NCBI GenBank assembly: GCA_021152555.1
Contig: JAGKVE010000004.1
Coordinates: 1 to 64,000, forward strand
Source: Bacteroidia bacterium
GTDB lineage: Bacteria; Bacteroidota; Bacteroidia; Bacteroidales; Paludibacteraceae
Reading direction: 5' to 3'
Length of the DNA stretch: 64,000 nucleotides
This document shows, in pieces, positions 1 through 9,158 of this stretch. The first letter of the stretch is position 1. Each line of letters begins with the position of its first letter. The notes beneath the pieces are model-generated. The model was given only the letters and a program-made list of their open reading frames with translations. It was not told the origin of the DNA and searched no databases. The position numbers and the translations under genes were made by a program.

Positions 1-2
1 TA

Positions 3-34
3 TTTGTATAATTGAAAAAAAATACGTACCTTTG
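3..34 (+). promoter_or_regulatory. Bacteroidota-type promoter of the FAH-like/porU/porV/ispF operon
   Basis: TTTG at 3-6 and TACCTTTG at 27-34 are 20 bp apart, which is the Bacteroidota primary sigma-factor pattern (-33 TTTG, -7 TAnnTTTG). The first start codon follows at 52. Confidence 0.85.
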
Positions 35-51
35 CACGCATTTTATGGATT

Positions 52-576
52 ATGAAGATAATCGGCTTTGTATATCACGACGGTGAGACGGAAATGGTCC
101 TGAAAGGCGACAGTTGTTTGCTGAACGGGCGTAAGCCGCTTTTCATACCCGACTGGACGACTGACTTAGGCGTTACGGAATGCCTTATTCTGCGCGTAAG
201 CCGTTTAGGAAAAGAGATAGCCCCTAAGTTCGCGAGCCGTTATTATGATGCCGTCGCTCCGGGTGCAGACTTTGTTGCGCAGGACGTACTGCGCGAGGTT
301 CAATCCGCAGGGCGGCCTTGGACACAGGCACTCGGCTTTGACTACTCGCTCGCGATTGGAGAATGGAGTGACGTACAAAGTGACAAAGTACAAAGTACAA
401 AAGAATGGGTAATGACTCCCGAAGAGGCGATTGCAGAGGCAAGCAGAGTGATGACTATCCGTCAAGGCGACCTGATTTACATCCAACGCCGCCAAGCCCC
501 ACGGACCGTCCATAAAGAAGACATCATCCGCATTGAGATAAACGGCGAAGAGAAACTATATTGCAAGATTAAATGA
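52..576 (+). CDS. Fumarylacetoacetate hydrolase (FAH)-like protein
   Basis: 174-residue protein. The stretch around residues 48-103 (LRVSRLGKEI, then PWTQALGFDY and SLAIGEW) resembles the FAH-fold signature in which a GFDGxxxxGP-type segment follows the N-terminal strands. It is short for a full FAH enzyme and I cannot see the usual acidic metal ligands, so catalysis is uncertain. It overlaps porU by ATGA, so the two are probably translationally coupled. I recall an FAH-family gene just upstream of porU in Porphyromonas as well, which supports the name. Residues about 107-118 (VQSDKVQSTK) are encoded by a 7-bp repeat array, probably an insertion in a loop. The start at 52 follows the promoter by 17 nt; ATG at 45 is out of frame. 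Confidence 0.65.
   Translation: MKIIGFVYHDGETEMVLKGDSCLLNGRKPLFIPDWTTDLGVTECLILRVSRLGKEIAPKFASRYYDAVAPGADFVAQDVLREVQSAGRPWTQALGFDYSLAIGEWSDVQSDKVQSTKEWVMTPEEAIAEASRVMTIRQGDLIYIQRRQAPRTVHKEDIIRIEINGEEKLYCKIK
373..403 (+). repeat. In-gene heptanucleotide array, GTACAAA type
   Basis: Four tandem units GTACAAA / GTGACAAA / GTACAAA / GTACAAA lie inside the FAH-like coding region and are translated in frame. Confidence 0.85.
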
Positions 577-3500
577 GAAAAATACTGAGTATATTGCTAA
601 TCGCGCTGAGCCTGCCTATGATGGCGGGGATTCATTCATATGCCGACCAGTCTGTTCTGGCGGAAGGCAAATGGGTGAAGATTCGTGTAAGCGAGACAGG
701 TGTATGCCGTATGTCGTTCAGCGAGTTACAGAACGCGGGGCTGAACCCGCAGCAGTTACGCGTGTTCGGTTACGGTGGGGCTCAGTTGGCACAAGATTTC
801 ACCAAAAAGAAGATAGATGACCTGCCTCAAGTACCTGTCTTTGTCGGATCAGACTACGTGCTCTTCTACGTACAAGCCAACATCAGTTGGACATACACGG
901 GTACTCGTTTCGCACATACGCGCAATACATATTCGGACTACGGATATTATTTGCTGACAGATAACGCAGGTAGTCTTTTGTCGCCGGCGGAAGGCGATGC
1001 CATAGAAGGTGTTCCGACGGATGTAACGCAATATCTGGATTATCAGGTACACGATTATGACTCGCTGAACCTGGTTGACCGTTCAGGCGTGTCAGGCGGC
1101 GGTCGTTCATTCTATGGCGAACAGTTCAATGCCAACCAACGCCGTACATTCACGTTCAATACCCCGAATGCGATAGAGGGCGAGCCGAGCAGCGTCTATG
1201 CCGAAGTAGCCGCCTCTGCAGCAGTCAACTCTTCTTTCTATGCCACCCTTAACGGCACAGATGGTAAGAGTACGTCCATCAAATCCATTCCGGATCACTA
1301 CACGATGGCATGCACAGGAACCTTCAATTTCCAAAGTGCCGCCGAAAAGACACGCCAGCAAATACAACTGACTTTCCAATGCAATCAGTCGGGTTCGCTC
1401 GGATGGCTGAACTTCATTGAGCTAACCACTCCGACAGCACTGACGATGAGCGGTAGCTGGCTTCCTATCCGCACAAACGTCAACTACCGTACAGCTGTTC
1501 CCGTACGTTTCCATTTGAGTGGCGCTGACGCCAACACGCAGATATGGGATGTGACGGATCTGAGTGCCATCCGCCGTATGCCTGCAAGCCTGAACGGCAG
1601 CGAGCTGACATGGGTCGGCACACAGAAGGACGGCGTACATGAGTACGTTGCAGTCAGGACAAACGGCAACGAGTTTGTCAACGCGCAAATAGTCGGCGAG
1701 ATAAAGAACCAAAACCTGCACGCGCTGAAGAACATTGACTATGTTATTATCTGTCCGGAAGGTTATGAAGCCGTTTCCACGGATTTGGCGAAAGCGCATG
1801 AGACCAAAGAGGCTATCACTTGGGCGGTAGTAACTGACCGGCAGGTGTATAACGAGTTCTCCTCCGGCACGCCGGACGCGACTGCCTACCGATGGCTGAT
1901 GAAGATGTTGTACGACCGTGCAGACGGGAACGGTATCGCCAAACCTCGATGGCTGTTACTTATGGGGCATGGTACGTTTGACAACCGTAAGTTACTGCCC
2001 AACTCAGGAGAGGCATTGCTGTTAACCTACCAAGCCAAAAACTCCGAGAACGAGGTGAACGCCTACGCTACAGATGACTATTTCGGTTTCCTTGATGACA
2101 ACGAAGGTGACAGCGATACACAGGGCCGCATGGATATAGGCGTCGGACGTCTGCCTGTGGGTTCCGTGGATGAGGCGCGCATGACAATCGATAAACTGAT
2201 TACCTACATACGCAACGAGCACACCGGCAAATGGAAAAACCAGATGATATTCCTTGCCGATGACGGCGAGCACGGTACGCACACCGAGACGGCGGAAGGC
2301 AGTTCGGAACGCGCACGGCTGAAAAATCCGGATTTCATAGTAAATAAGATTTACCTGGACGCCTACCCTCAAGAAGTCAATGCGAGCGGCGAGAGTTATC
2401 CGTTGGCAAAGAACCGTTTGGTAAACCTGCTCAAGAACGGCGCACTGTTCTTCGGCTATTCGGGTCATGGCGGCTATAACTCCATTACGAATGAGGGCAT
2501 ACTCAATCAGAAAGATATCGAATCCATGACGAACAAGAACCAGGCGTTCTGGTTGTTCGCGACCTGCAGCTTTGCGAAGTGCGATGCAGGGCGCCGTTCG
2601 TCTGCCGAGTCGGCGGTGCTCAATCCGAACGGCGGTGCCATCGGAGTGCTGGCAGCCACGCGTACTGTTTATGCAACGCCGAACACCGAGCTATACCGCA
2701 GTGTAACAGACACGCTTTTCGGGCACAAGAATGTATTCAACTACAATACCACCCTCGGCGAAGCTGTCTCTATCGGTAAGAACCGACTGGGGTCGGATAT
2801 GAACAAGATGTCATACGTGCTGTTAGGCGATCCGGCCATGCGGCTTAATTTCCCGACAGACTATTACGTACAGACAACAACCAAGATAGATACCCTCAAT
2901 GCGCTCTCCGTACAGAAAGTAGAAGGGCAAATCATAGATGAGGACAAGACGATTGTCGCCGGCTTTAACGGGAAGGTGGACATCACGATTTACGACAAAA
3001 TGCAAGTCATCAAGACACGTGACAACGACGACACATCCGGAGAGGCGAAAGAATTGTCATACAACGACTACCCCAACACGATTTTCTCCGGCTCAACAGA
3101 AGTAAAAGACGGCAAATTCCAATACACATTCATGGTGCCCAAAGATATCCGTTATAATTACGGAAACGGCCGCATCGTCTATTACGCGCTTTCAAAAGAT
3201 GAAACGGAAACGATGGAGGCTATCGGGCATTTTGAGAACTTTATTATCGGCGGAACAGGTTCTATCCTCAGTGCCGATACCACAGGACCGCAGATGACCA
3301 TATACCTGAACACCAAATCCTTCAAGGATGGCGACAAGACATACGCTACACCGCGTTTCTTTGCCGACCTGTATGACGAGAACGGCATCAACACAGCTGG
3401 TGCCGGTATCGGACACGACCTGATGATGATCATTGATGACGACCCGAAACAGATATACACGCTGAACGAGTATTTCACAGCTGCCAACAACAGTTATCAG

Positions 3501-3917
3501 GAAGGTCAGGTAAGTTATATGATGGGCGGACTGACAAATGGTCCTCATAATCTTACCTTCCGGGCTTGGGACTTGCTGAACAACAGCACGACGCAAAGTT
3601 TGAATTTTGTAGTTGAGGGAGGACTGGACCCGTCCATCACATCTGTCACTACCTACCCCAACCCGGTTGACCACCAGAGTATAGTGAATATTGTTGTGGA
3701 CTATAACCAACCGGACGAACTACTGCAAACAGAGATGTATTTATACAATCTGAGCGGACAAATGGTATATAAACATACGCAAGGCAATCCGGACGCAATG
3801 TCTATCAATATCGGTTCTTTGGGCCTGCAGCCGGGCGTGTATGTCTATACCGTCAAAATCAAATCCGCGTCCAGCCGGTTTAGCGCAACGTCGGGTAAAA
3901 TAATTGTAACTAAATAA
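573..3917 (+). CDS. porU: PorU, type IX secretion system C25-family sortase
   Basis: 1114-residue exported protein, close to the roughly 1160 residues of P. gingivalis PorU. PorU sits at the outer membrane with PorV, cleaves the C-terminal signal (CTD) of T9SS cargo and links the cargo to A-LPS. An N-terminal signal peptide is followed by a beta-rich pro-region and a gingipain-type caspase fold. The catalytic dyad fits His632 (YSGHGG) and Cys665 (FATCSF). The last ~85 residues (YPNPVDHQ, YNLSGQMV, LQPGVYVYTV) form a CTD of its own, as known for PorU. It overlaps the upstream gene by 4 nt and is followed by porV. PorV as neighbour and ispF beyond make the assignment firm. Confidence 0.95.
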   Translation: MRKILSILLIALSLPMMAGIHSYADQSVLAEGKWVKIRVSETGVCRMSFSELQNAGLNPQQLRVFGYGGAQLAQDFTKKKIDDLPQVPVFVGSDYVLFYVQANISWTYTGTRFAHTRNTYSDYGYYLLTDNAGSLLSPAEGDAIEGVPTDVTQYLDYQVHDYDSLNLVDRSGVSGGGRSFYGEQFNANQRRTFTFNTPNAIEGEPSSVYAEVAASAAVNSSFYATLNGTDGKSTSIKSIPDHYTMACTGTFNFQSAAEKTRQQIQLTFQCNQSGSLGWLNFIELTTPTALTMSGSWLPIRTNVNYRTAVPVRFHLSGADANTQIWDVTDLSAIRRMPASLNGSELTWVGTQKDGVHEYVAVRTNGNEFVNAQIVGEIKNQNLHALKNIDYVIICPEGYEAVSTDLAKAHETKEAITWAVVTDRQVYNEFSSGTPDATAYRWLMKMLYDRADGNGIAKPRWLLLMGHGTFDNRKLLPNSGEALLLTYQAKNSENEVNAYATDDYFGFLDDNEGDSDTQGRMDIGVGRLPVGSVDEARMTIDKLITYIRNEHTGKWKNQMIFLADDGEHGTHTETAEGSSERARLKNPDFIVNKIYLDAYPQEVNASGESYPLAKNRLVNLLKNGALFFGYSGHGGYNSITNEGILNQKDIESMTNKNQAFWLFATCSFAKCDAGRRSSAESAVLNPNGGAIGVLAATRTVYATPNTELYRSVTDTLFGHKNVFNYNTTLGEAVSIGKNRLGSDMNKMSYVLLGDPAMRLNFPTDYYVQTTTKIDTLNALSVQKVEGQIIDEDKTIVAGFNGKVDITIYDKMQVIKTRDNDDTSGEAKELSYNDYPNTIFSGSTEVKDGKFQYTFMVPKDIRYNYGNGRIVYYALSKDETETMEAIGHFENFIIGGTGSILSADTTGPQMTIYLNTKSFKDGDKTYATPRFFADLYDENGINTAGAGIGHDLMMIIDDDPKQIYTLNEYFTAANNSYQEGQVSYMMGGLTNGPHNLTFRAWDLLNNSTTQSLNFVVEGGLDPSITSVTTYPNPVDHQSIVNIVVDYNQPDELLQTEMYLYNLSGQMVYKHTQGNPDAMSINIGSLGLQPGVYVYTVKIKSASSRFSATSGKIIVTK

Positions 3918-4008
3918 ATGTCAAATAATAAAAGTCTGTTTTTATTGCCTATGAAGCAAATCGCTGAATGAATTGATTAAACTGAATTAACAAACAAAAA
4001 CGTATAAA

Positions 4009-5211
4009 ATGAAAAAAACATTAATTTCTCTCGCTGCATTACTGTGCGCGACCACGATGAGTGCAGAGGCTGTAGTTGACGACACTATGAACCCCTTGAT
4101 TACGGCAATGCCGTCAATGTCTATCGCACCGGACGGCCGTGCTGCCGGTATGGGTGATGTGGGTGTTGCAACAGAAGCTGATTTTAACTCGCAGTACTGG
4201 AATCCGGCCAAGTACGCGTACATGTATTCCAAAGGCGGAATAACCGCCAACTACACACCATGGTTACGTAAGTTGGTAGGCGACATCGACCTTGCTTACT
4301 TAGCCGGTTTCTATAATATCGGCGAGTTAGCCGGAGGTATCGGTGCCAGCTTCACGTATTTCTCAATGGGTGATGTGGCACTGACGGACGGAAGTGGAAA
4401 CGTACTTCAAAACGTCCGCCCGAACGAGTGGGCTTTGGATGTCAGCTATTTCCGTAAGTTACATGAGTACGTATCCATGTCAGTTGCCGTTCGCTTGCTC
4501 TACTCCGACCTGACTAACGGAATGAATAACTCCACCGCCGGCGGTACAGTTATGCATCCGGCAGTAACTGCTGCTGCAGACATCGGTGTTTACTATCGCC
4601 AGCCCTTGGAGTTACCGATGGGAACAAGTTACCTTGCTGTCGGTTTGACCGTTAAGAACCTCGGTGGTAAGATGGCATACTCGGACGATGGAAGCAGTAA
4701 CTTCATCCCTGCGAGCGGTAACCTTGGTGTAAGTTACGAACTGCCGTGCGACAAGTACAACTTCCTGACTTTCAACCTTGAAACCAACAAGTTATTGGTA
4801 CCGAGCCGTAAGTCACGTTTCACGGAAGGCTTTGACCCGAAGGATGAGAACACCTGGCAAATGAGCCAAACGGCTTACTCAGACCTCAACCCTGCAAAGG
4901 GATGGTTCCAGTCGTTAGGTGACGCACCGGGCGGCGCCAAAGAGGAGTTCAATGAGGTACGTTGGGGTGCCGGTATCGAGTATTCGTACAACAAGCAGTT
5001 CTTTGCGCGTATGGGTTACAGTCATGAGAACTACTACAAAGGTAACCGTAACTACCTTACTTTCGGTGCCGGTTTCCACCTCTCAATCGTAACCTTGGAC
5101 GTCAGTTACTGCGTAGGTTTGGCAGCCTCGAACCCGCTTGACCAAACCATGCGTTTCACACTGGGCTTCGACCTCTACGGCATCAAAGACCTTGTTAACA
5201 ACAAAAAATAA
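4009..5211 (+). CDS. porV: PorV (LptO), T9SS outer-membrane shuttle protein
   Basis: 400-residue outer-membrane beta-barrel of the PorV/FadL-like family. A signal peptide (ending near MSAEA) is followed by the PorV hallmark region with APDGRAAGMGDVGVATEAD and NPAKYAYM. PorV collects T9SS cargo from the translocon and presents it to the PorU sortase, which is encoded immediately upstream. The 91-bp gap to porU holds no clear promoter, so it is probably in the same operon. The C-terminal strand (TLGFDLYGIKDLV) fits barrel insertion. Confidence 0.95.
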   Translation: MKKTLISLAALLCATTMSAEAVVDDTMNPLITAMPSMSIAPDGRAAGMGDVGVATEADFNSQYWNPAKYAYMYSKGGITANYTPWLRKLVGDIDLAYLAGFYNIGELAGGIGASFTYFSMGDVALTDGSGNVLQNVRPNEWALDVSYFRKLHEYVSMSVAVRLLYSDLTNGMNNSTAGGTVMHPAVTAAADIGVYYRQPLELPMGTSYLAVGLTVKNLGGKMAYSDDGSSNFIPASGNLGVSYELPCDKYNFLTFNLETNKLLVPSRKSRFTEGFDPKDENTWQMSQTAYSDLNPAKGWFQSLGDAPGGAKEEFNEVRWGAGIEYSYNKQFFARMGYSHENYYKGNRNYLTFGAGFHLSIVTLDVSYCVGLAASNPLDQTMRFTLGFDLYGIKDLVNNKK

Positions 5212-5216
5212 GAGAA

Positions 5217-5248
5217 AGTCAAAAGTAGAAAGTCAAAAGTCGAAAGAC
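5217..5248 (+). repeat. Heptanucleotide array, AGTCAAA type, abutting the ispF start
   Basis: Four units AGTCAAA / AGTAGAA / AGTCAAA / AGTCGAA plus AGAC fill the gap between the porV stop (5211) and the ispF ATG (5249). Confidence 0.85.
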
Positions 5249-5719
5249 ATGAGAATAGGCTTTGGATATGATGTACATCAATTCTCCCCTGACTGCAAAC
5301 TGTGGTTAGGGGGGATTGAGGTTCCGTCCGACAAAGGACTGCTCGGGCATTCGGACGCCGATGTAGTCATCCACGCGTTGTGCGACGCATTGCTCGGCGC
5401 AGCAGCTATGCGCGATATCGGATATCATTTCCCGGATACCAAGGGCAATGAATATGAGGGCATTGACTCCAAAATCCTACTCCGCCGCGTGATGGGAATG
5501 CTCCGAAAGGCGGGTTACGAATTAGGGAACTGCGACATCACTATCTGTGCGCAAGTTCCGAAACTGAACCCCTATATAGACCAAATGCAGGCGTGTATGG
5601 CGGAGGTGATGGGCGTAACGCCTAACCAAGTAAGCCTCAAAGCGACTACGACCGAACATCTGGGATTTGTAGGACGCGAAGAAGGTATCGCCGCATACGC
5701 CGTGGCACTTATCCAATGA
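5249..5719 (+). CDS. ispF: 2-C-methyl-D-erythritol 2,4-cyclodiphosphate synthase
   Basis: 156 residues, full length for IspF, which converts CDP-ME 2-phosphate to MEcPP in the non-mevalonate isoprenoid pathway. The zinc ligands are visible as Asp8 and His10 (GYDVHQF) and His42 (DVVIHAL), exactly as in E. coli. The C-terminal ATTTEHLGFVGREEG is the family signature. I chose ATG 5249 because the reading frame upstream of it is the porV 3' end and a repeat array. The stop overlaps the next start by 4 nt. Confidence 0.97.
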   Translation: MRIGFGYDVHQFSPDCKLWLGGIEVPSDKGLLGHSDADVVIHALCDALLGAAAMRDIGYHFPDTKGNEYEGIDSKILLRRVMGMLRKAGYELGNCDITICAQVPKLNPYIDQMQACMAEVMGVTPNQVSLKATTTEHLGFVGREEGIAAYAVALIQ

Positions 5720-6039
5720 AGATTTTTTGCTACATAGCGATTCTTTCCAACCTGCTACTATTAGGCGGTCATCCCATGATGGTTGAGGAAGACGGTGCCT
5801 ACTCACGCTACGCGCTGACTGACAGTACCTCGATGGAGGTGTATCGTGGGACCGACAGCATTTTTGTTGTTATGACATCTTGCGCGCCGCAATGTTCTTC
5901 CTGCGCGCGCATATATAATAAGGAGTGGCAGTATATACGTACTATCACCCCACCCTTCTCTTCTATCTTCCCGCTGGCAACGATAGACAAAAAAAACGGC
6001 CACATTACGTGGTCGGATAATGATACTTGGGAATACTGA
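5716..6039 (+). CDS. Small exported protein of unknown function
   Basis: 107 residues with an N-terminal hydrophobic segment (residues 2-18) that looks like a signal peptide or anchor. A cysteine cluster, CAPQCSSC, lies near residues 56-63 (spacing C-x3-C-x2-C), which could be a metal or disulfide site, but I do not recognise the family. It overlaps ispF by 4 nt (ATGA), so it is the last gene of the porU operon. Its 3' end doubles, on the other strand, as the probable terminator of aroK. Confidence 0.6.
   Translation: MKIFCYIAILSNLLLLGGHPMMVEEDGAYSRYALTDSTSMEVYRGTDSIFVVMTSCAPQCSSCARIYNKEWQYIRTITPPFSSIFPLATIDKKNGHITWSDNDTWEY
5989..6015 (-). terminator. Probable intrinsic terminator of the aroK operon, inside the end of the converging gene
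   Basis: On the minus strand GACCAC-GTAAT-GTGGCC forms a hairpin followed directly by GTTTTTTTTG. It is 35 nt past the aroK stop and lies antisense within the last codons of the gene ending at 6039. Confidence 0.65.
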
Positions 6040-6049
6040 AAGCCGAAAA

Positions 6050-6586
6050 CTATTTCAGAAACTCATACAGTTCTTCGGCTATACGCTCGTCGGAGTTTTC
6101 GTCGCATATATCTACGTCAAGAATATGGTTTGCCTTAGCGTAGAATGGCTCACGCGCTTCGAGTTGCGGTGCAATAAACGCCAACAGTTCTTCTTCCGTG
6201 CGGCCTTGTAGTACCGGACGCTCACTCAAATCCGTGAGGCTCAAACGTTTCGCCAGATGTTCAGGTTTCCAACGGAGATAAATACTGGTACCTAATTCGC
6301 GCAGGCACTCCATATTGTCCTCCCAACAGGGGTATCCGCCGCCCGTAGCATAAATCACCTTCTCAATCGGGCACTCATCGGCAATGTCTTCCAGCACATA
6401 TTTCTCCTTCTTCCGGAAGTCCTCCAATCCGAAGTTACGGATATATTCCGCGGTAGTATAGCCGTGTATCTCTTTGAACGCCTCGTCCAAGTCAACAAAA
6501 TGCCAACCGAGTTTTTCGGCGAGGAGCCGTCCGGCAGTGGTCTTTCCAGATCCCATGTATCCCACTAAATAAACAGGAAGTTGCAT
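6050..6586 (-). CDS. aroK: Shikimate kinase
   Basis: 178 residues, the usual length. It phosphorylates shikimate at O3 in chorismate synthesis. The P-loop GYMGSGKTT is at residues 9-17, the shikimate-contacting Asp34 is in DLDEAF, an Arg follows in EDFRKKE, and GGG at about 81-83 is the substrate-binding triplet. The lid region contains SERPVLQ. It is the last gene of a long minus-strand run. A 27-bp heptanucleotide array separates it from sufE and directly abuts its ATG. Confidence 0.96.
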   Translation of the reverse strand: MQLPVYLVGYMGSGKTTAGRLLAEKLGWHFVDLDEAFKEIHGYTTAEYIRNFGLEDFRKKEKYVLEDIADECPIEKVIYATGGGYPCWEDNMECLRELGTSIYLRWKPEHLAKRLSLTDLSERPVLQGRTEEELLAFIAPQLEAREPFYAKANHILDVDICDENSDERIAEELYEFLK

Positions 6587-6613
6587 GATGGATTGTGGAT
6601 TGGTGATTGATGA
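6587..6613 (-). repeat. Heptanucleotide array, AATCACC type, between sufE and aroK
   Basis: On the minus strand AATCATC / AATCACC / AATCCAC / AATCCATC runs from the sufE stop to the aroK ATG and makes up the whole intergenic space. Confidence 0.85.
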
Positions 6614-7036
6614 TTAGCGGTTGGAGAGAGCGAGGGCGTACATTTTGATTTGCTTGAGCATCGCAACAATGCCGTTGGTACGCGTGGGGCTAAGGTGCTC
6701 GCGCAGACCGATACGGTCAATGAAATAGAGGTCTGCATCAAGTATTTCCTGCGGGGTATGCTCACTCAGCACGTGAAGCAGCAGGGCGACAATACCTTTT
6801 ACCAACAGTGCGTCTGAGTCGCCTCTCAAAATCATATTGCCGTTCTCTATTCGGGCGGTGAACCATACTTTCGACTGACATCCGTCAATGAGGTTCGTGT
6901 CCGTTTTGTCCTCTTCGGGGAACGGTTTCTTCTTCAGTTCGTTGGCATAATCGACGATTAGCTGGTATCGGTCCATCCAATCGTCCAAGCACTCGAACTC
7001 ATCAATCACTTCATCTTGTAACTCATTGATTGTCAT
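6614..7036 (-). CDS. sufE: SufE-family sulfur-acceptor protein
   Basis: 140 residues. SufE accepts persulfide sulfur from the cysteine desulfurase SufS for Fe-S cluster assembly. The acceptor is Cys53 in the motif LIDGCQSKVWF. Other family features are the N-terminal DWMDRYQLIVDYA helix and the C-terminal GLREHLSPTRTNG segment. No sufS or sufBCD is present in this window. The start overlaps the stop of the ftsE-like gene by 4 nt. Confidence 0.93.
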   Translation of the reverse strand: MTINELQDEVIDEFECLDDWMDRYQLIVDYANELKKKPFPEEDKTDTNLIDGCQSKVWFTARIENGNMILRGDSDALLVKGIVALLLHVLSEHTPQEILDADLYFIDRIGLREHLSPTRTNGIVAMLKQIKMYALALSNR

Positions 7037-7695
7037 ACGTGTATTTCTCCGTTTTCAAACGACCAGTTCTTACCCGGGAACTGTTCGGGCCATTGTCGGT
7101 TATGGGTTGACATGAGTACTGTTATACCCGCCTGGCTAATCGAATAGAGGAGTTCCATTATCTCCCGTCCTGTTTCTGCATCGAGGTTACCGGTAGGCTC
7201 ATCGGCAAGAATTATCTCCGGCGAGTTGAGCAGTGCGCGCGCGATGACGACACGTTGCTGCTCACCACCGGACAGTTCGTATGGACGTTTGTAGGCCTTG
7301 TTCTCCATCCCGACCTGTTCCAATACTTCATGAACGTGATTGCGCATAAGTTTTTTGTCTTTCCATCCAGTAGCCCGCAGCACGAAAAGAAGGTTTTCCT
7401 CTACGGATCGGTCTGTAAGCAGTTTGTAATCCTGGAAGATGATTCCCATTCTTCTGCGCAGATACGGCAGTTTGCGGCGGCGGATACGCGTCATGTCATA
7501 ATCGAGCACTCTCGCCTCTCCGCTGACGATAGGCAAAGCGCCGTACAGCGTTTTCATGAACGATGATTTGCCGCTACCTACCTTACCGAGCAGATAAATC
7601 ATTTCGCCGCTTTGTACGGTCAGATTGACGTCGTGCAGTACAATCTGGTCCGCTTGGTGGATTTCAACGTCCTTATATTCAATCAGTTCTGCCAT
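7033..7695 (-). CDS. ftsE: FtsE-type ABC ATP-binding protein
   Basis: 220-residue ABC ATPase of the FtsE/LolD size class. Walker A is GKVGSGKSS (37-45), the ABC signature is LSGGEQQRV and Walker B is IILADEPTGNLD. FtsE pairs with the membrane protein FtsX to control peptidoglycan hydrolases at division. No ftsX lies nearby, so the naming rests on the closest overall pattern (for example the IYLLGKVGSGKSS start) and could be another small exporter ATPase. It overlaps sufE (4 nt) and abuts the DUF349 gene. Confidence 0.8.
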   Translation of the reverse strand: MAELIEYKDVEIHQADQIVLHDVNLTVQSGEMIYLLGKVGSGKSSFMKTLYGALPIVSGEARVLDYDMTRIRRRKLPYLRRRMGIIFQDYKLLTDRSVEENLLFVLRATGWKDKKLMRNHVHEVLEQVGMENKAYKRPYELSGGEQQRVVIARALLNSPEIILADEPTGNLDAETGREIMELLYSISQAGITVLMSTHNRQWPEQFPGKNWSFENGEIHV

Positions 7696-9146
7696 TATTC
7701 TTCGTTGTCTAATTTTGTCTGGATGGCCTCTAATTGCTTTTTGAGGTCATCAATTTTCTGCTGCATGCTGTCCACTAACTTGTTGGCAGTTTTGGATTTT
7801 GCGGTAAAGAAGAGAATGTTGTTCTCCGCAATTTTTATTTCCTGCTGCAGTCTGTCACGCATGCGCCGCAAGCCGTCAGCTCCTTGATTGGCAGCCATTC
7901 TTGCAGCTCGCGCAACGCGCTCGCCTTTCGCTTTAAGGCGTTCGTTTTTCTGGGCGTCTCGTTTGGTGTTGAAGAACAGGTCGCAAACTTCGGAGAACTG
8001 TTTCCATACCTCATCGGAGTATTTGCGTGTCACGGCGCCAACGGTTTTCCACTCTGCCTGCAAAGCCTGCACTTTGGTTGTTGCCTCGTCCCAATAGTCT
8101 CTTGTGACCTCGCCGCTCTCCAATTGGCTTTTCAGGCTCTCGGTAACCTCTTTTACCTGCTCGATGAGGTTACGTTTATGCTTGAGGTTCGAGTTGAACG
8201 CATCGCGTAAATCTCTGAAATGCTCTGATTTGGCATGGAAGAATCGGTCGCACTCTGCTCGGTATGCGTCATAGATTGCCTGGTTATGTTTTTTCGGTGC
8301 AAATCCGATGGTACGCCATTCGTTTTGGAGTGCCTGTACTTGTTCGGCCAGTTCGTCCCATTTCTTGATGCTGAGCGGTTCACCGTTGACAATCGGCTCG
8401 TTGATAGCTTTCAGTTGGTCAACAATCGCCTGTTTTTTCTCAAGGTTCTCATGCTCTTTGGCATGCAGTTCGTCGAAATATGCCTGGTACTTCTTATTAA
8501 TTATCGTCGAAGCCGTTTTGAAGCGTTCCCAAAGTTGTTCGCGCAGGTCTCGCGCCACGGGACCAATCTCCGCCCACTCGTCATGCAGTTGCTGCAGTGC
8601 GCGGGACGCCTCAACAATATTATTGTTGTTTTCCAATCGTTCCGCCGCCTCGCAGAGAAGTGTTTTGAGCTCGAGGTTTTTCTTGAAATCCAAATCGCGC
8701 AGCTCGATATTTATCTTCACGAGGTCGTAGAACTGTTCCTGGTATTGCTGGTACTGTTTGCGTATTGCTTGTATCTGCGGAGCGGGAACAGGTCCTATGT
8801 TTTTCCACTCAGCCTGCAGTTCGCGCATACGCTGCAAGTTCGCCATCACGCCGTCTGTCTCGCCCTCTGCGAGTTGTTTCATCTCGTCGAGTATGGCCTG
8901 TTTGCGCGCGAGGTTGTCCTCTTGTTCTTTCGTCTGCGCAGCGAGTATCTGGGCGCGTTTAGCCTTATACTCATTCAGTAACGCTTTGAACGCCTCCTCC
9001 ATTTCTTTCGTATCCTCGTCTTCTGCTGTTTCCGTACCATTATAGAAACGCGTTTTGAGGCGGTCAACCTGCTCTTTGAGGTCTTCTCCCCCTTGCGCAA
9101 GGAGTCGTTTGAGTTCTTCGATGATTTCTTGTTTTGTACCAGCCAT
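7695..9146 (-). CDS. DUF349 repeat protein
   Basis: 483-residue, highly charged, mostly helical protein. Several ~75-residue DUF349 repeats are recognisable by their recurring W-x-x-I/V-G motif (EWKNIGPVP, EWAEIGPVA, EWRTIGFAP, EWKTVGAVT), followed by a C-terminal coiled coil (about 430-480). DUF349 proteins are widespread in Bacteroidota but their role is not established to my knowledge. The stop overlaps the ftsE-like start. A 248-residue ORF on the opposite strand is a shadow of its repetitive codons. Confidence 0.9.
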   Translation of the reverse strand: MAGTKQEIIEELKRLLAQGGEDLKEQVDRLKTRFYNGTETAEDEDTKEMEEAFKALLNEYKAKRAQILAAQTKEQEDNLARKQAILDEMKQLAEGETDGVMANLQRMRELQAEWKNIGPVPAPQIQAIRKQYQQYQEQFYDLVKINIELRDLDFKKNLELKTLLCEAAERLENNNNIVEASRALQQLHDEWAEIGPVARDLREQLWERFKTASTIINKKYQAYFDELHAKEHENLEKKQAIVDQLKAINEPIVNGEPLSIKKWDELAEQVQALQNEWRTIGFAPKKHNQAIYDAYRAECDRFFHAKSEHFRDLRDAFNSNLKHKRNLIEQVKEVTESLKSQLESGEVTRDYWDEATTKVQALQAEWKTVGAVTRKYSDEVWKQFSEVCDLFFNTKRDAQKNERLKAKGERVARAARMAANQGADGLRRMRDRLQQEIKIAENNILFFTAKSKTANKLVDSMQQKIDDLKKQLEAIQTKLDNEE

Positions 9147-9158
9147 AATTATGCTTAA

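Noticed and set aside
8235..8981. 248-residue plus-strand ORF
   Set aside because: It is antisense to the DUF349 repeats; its hydrophobic composition is the usual complement of a charged coiled-coil coding strand.
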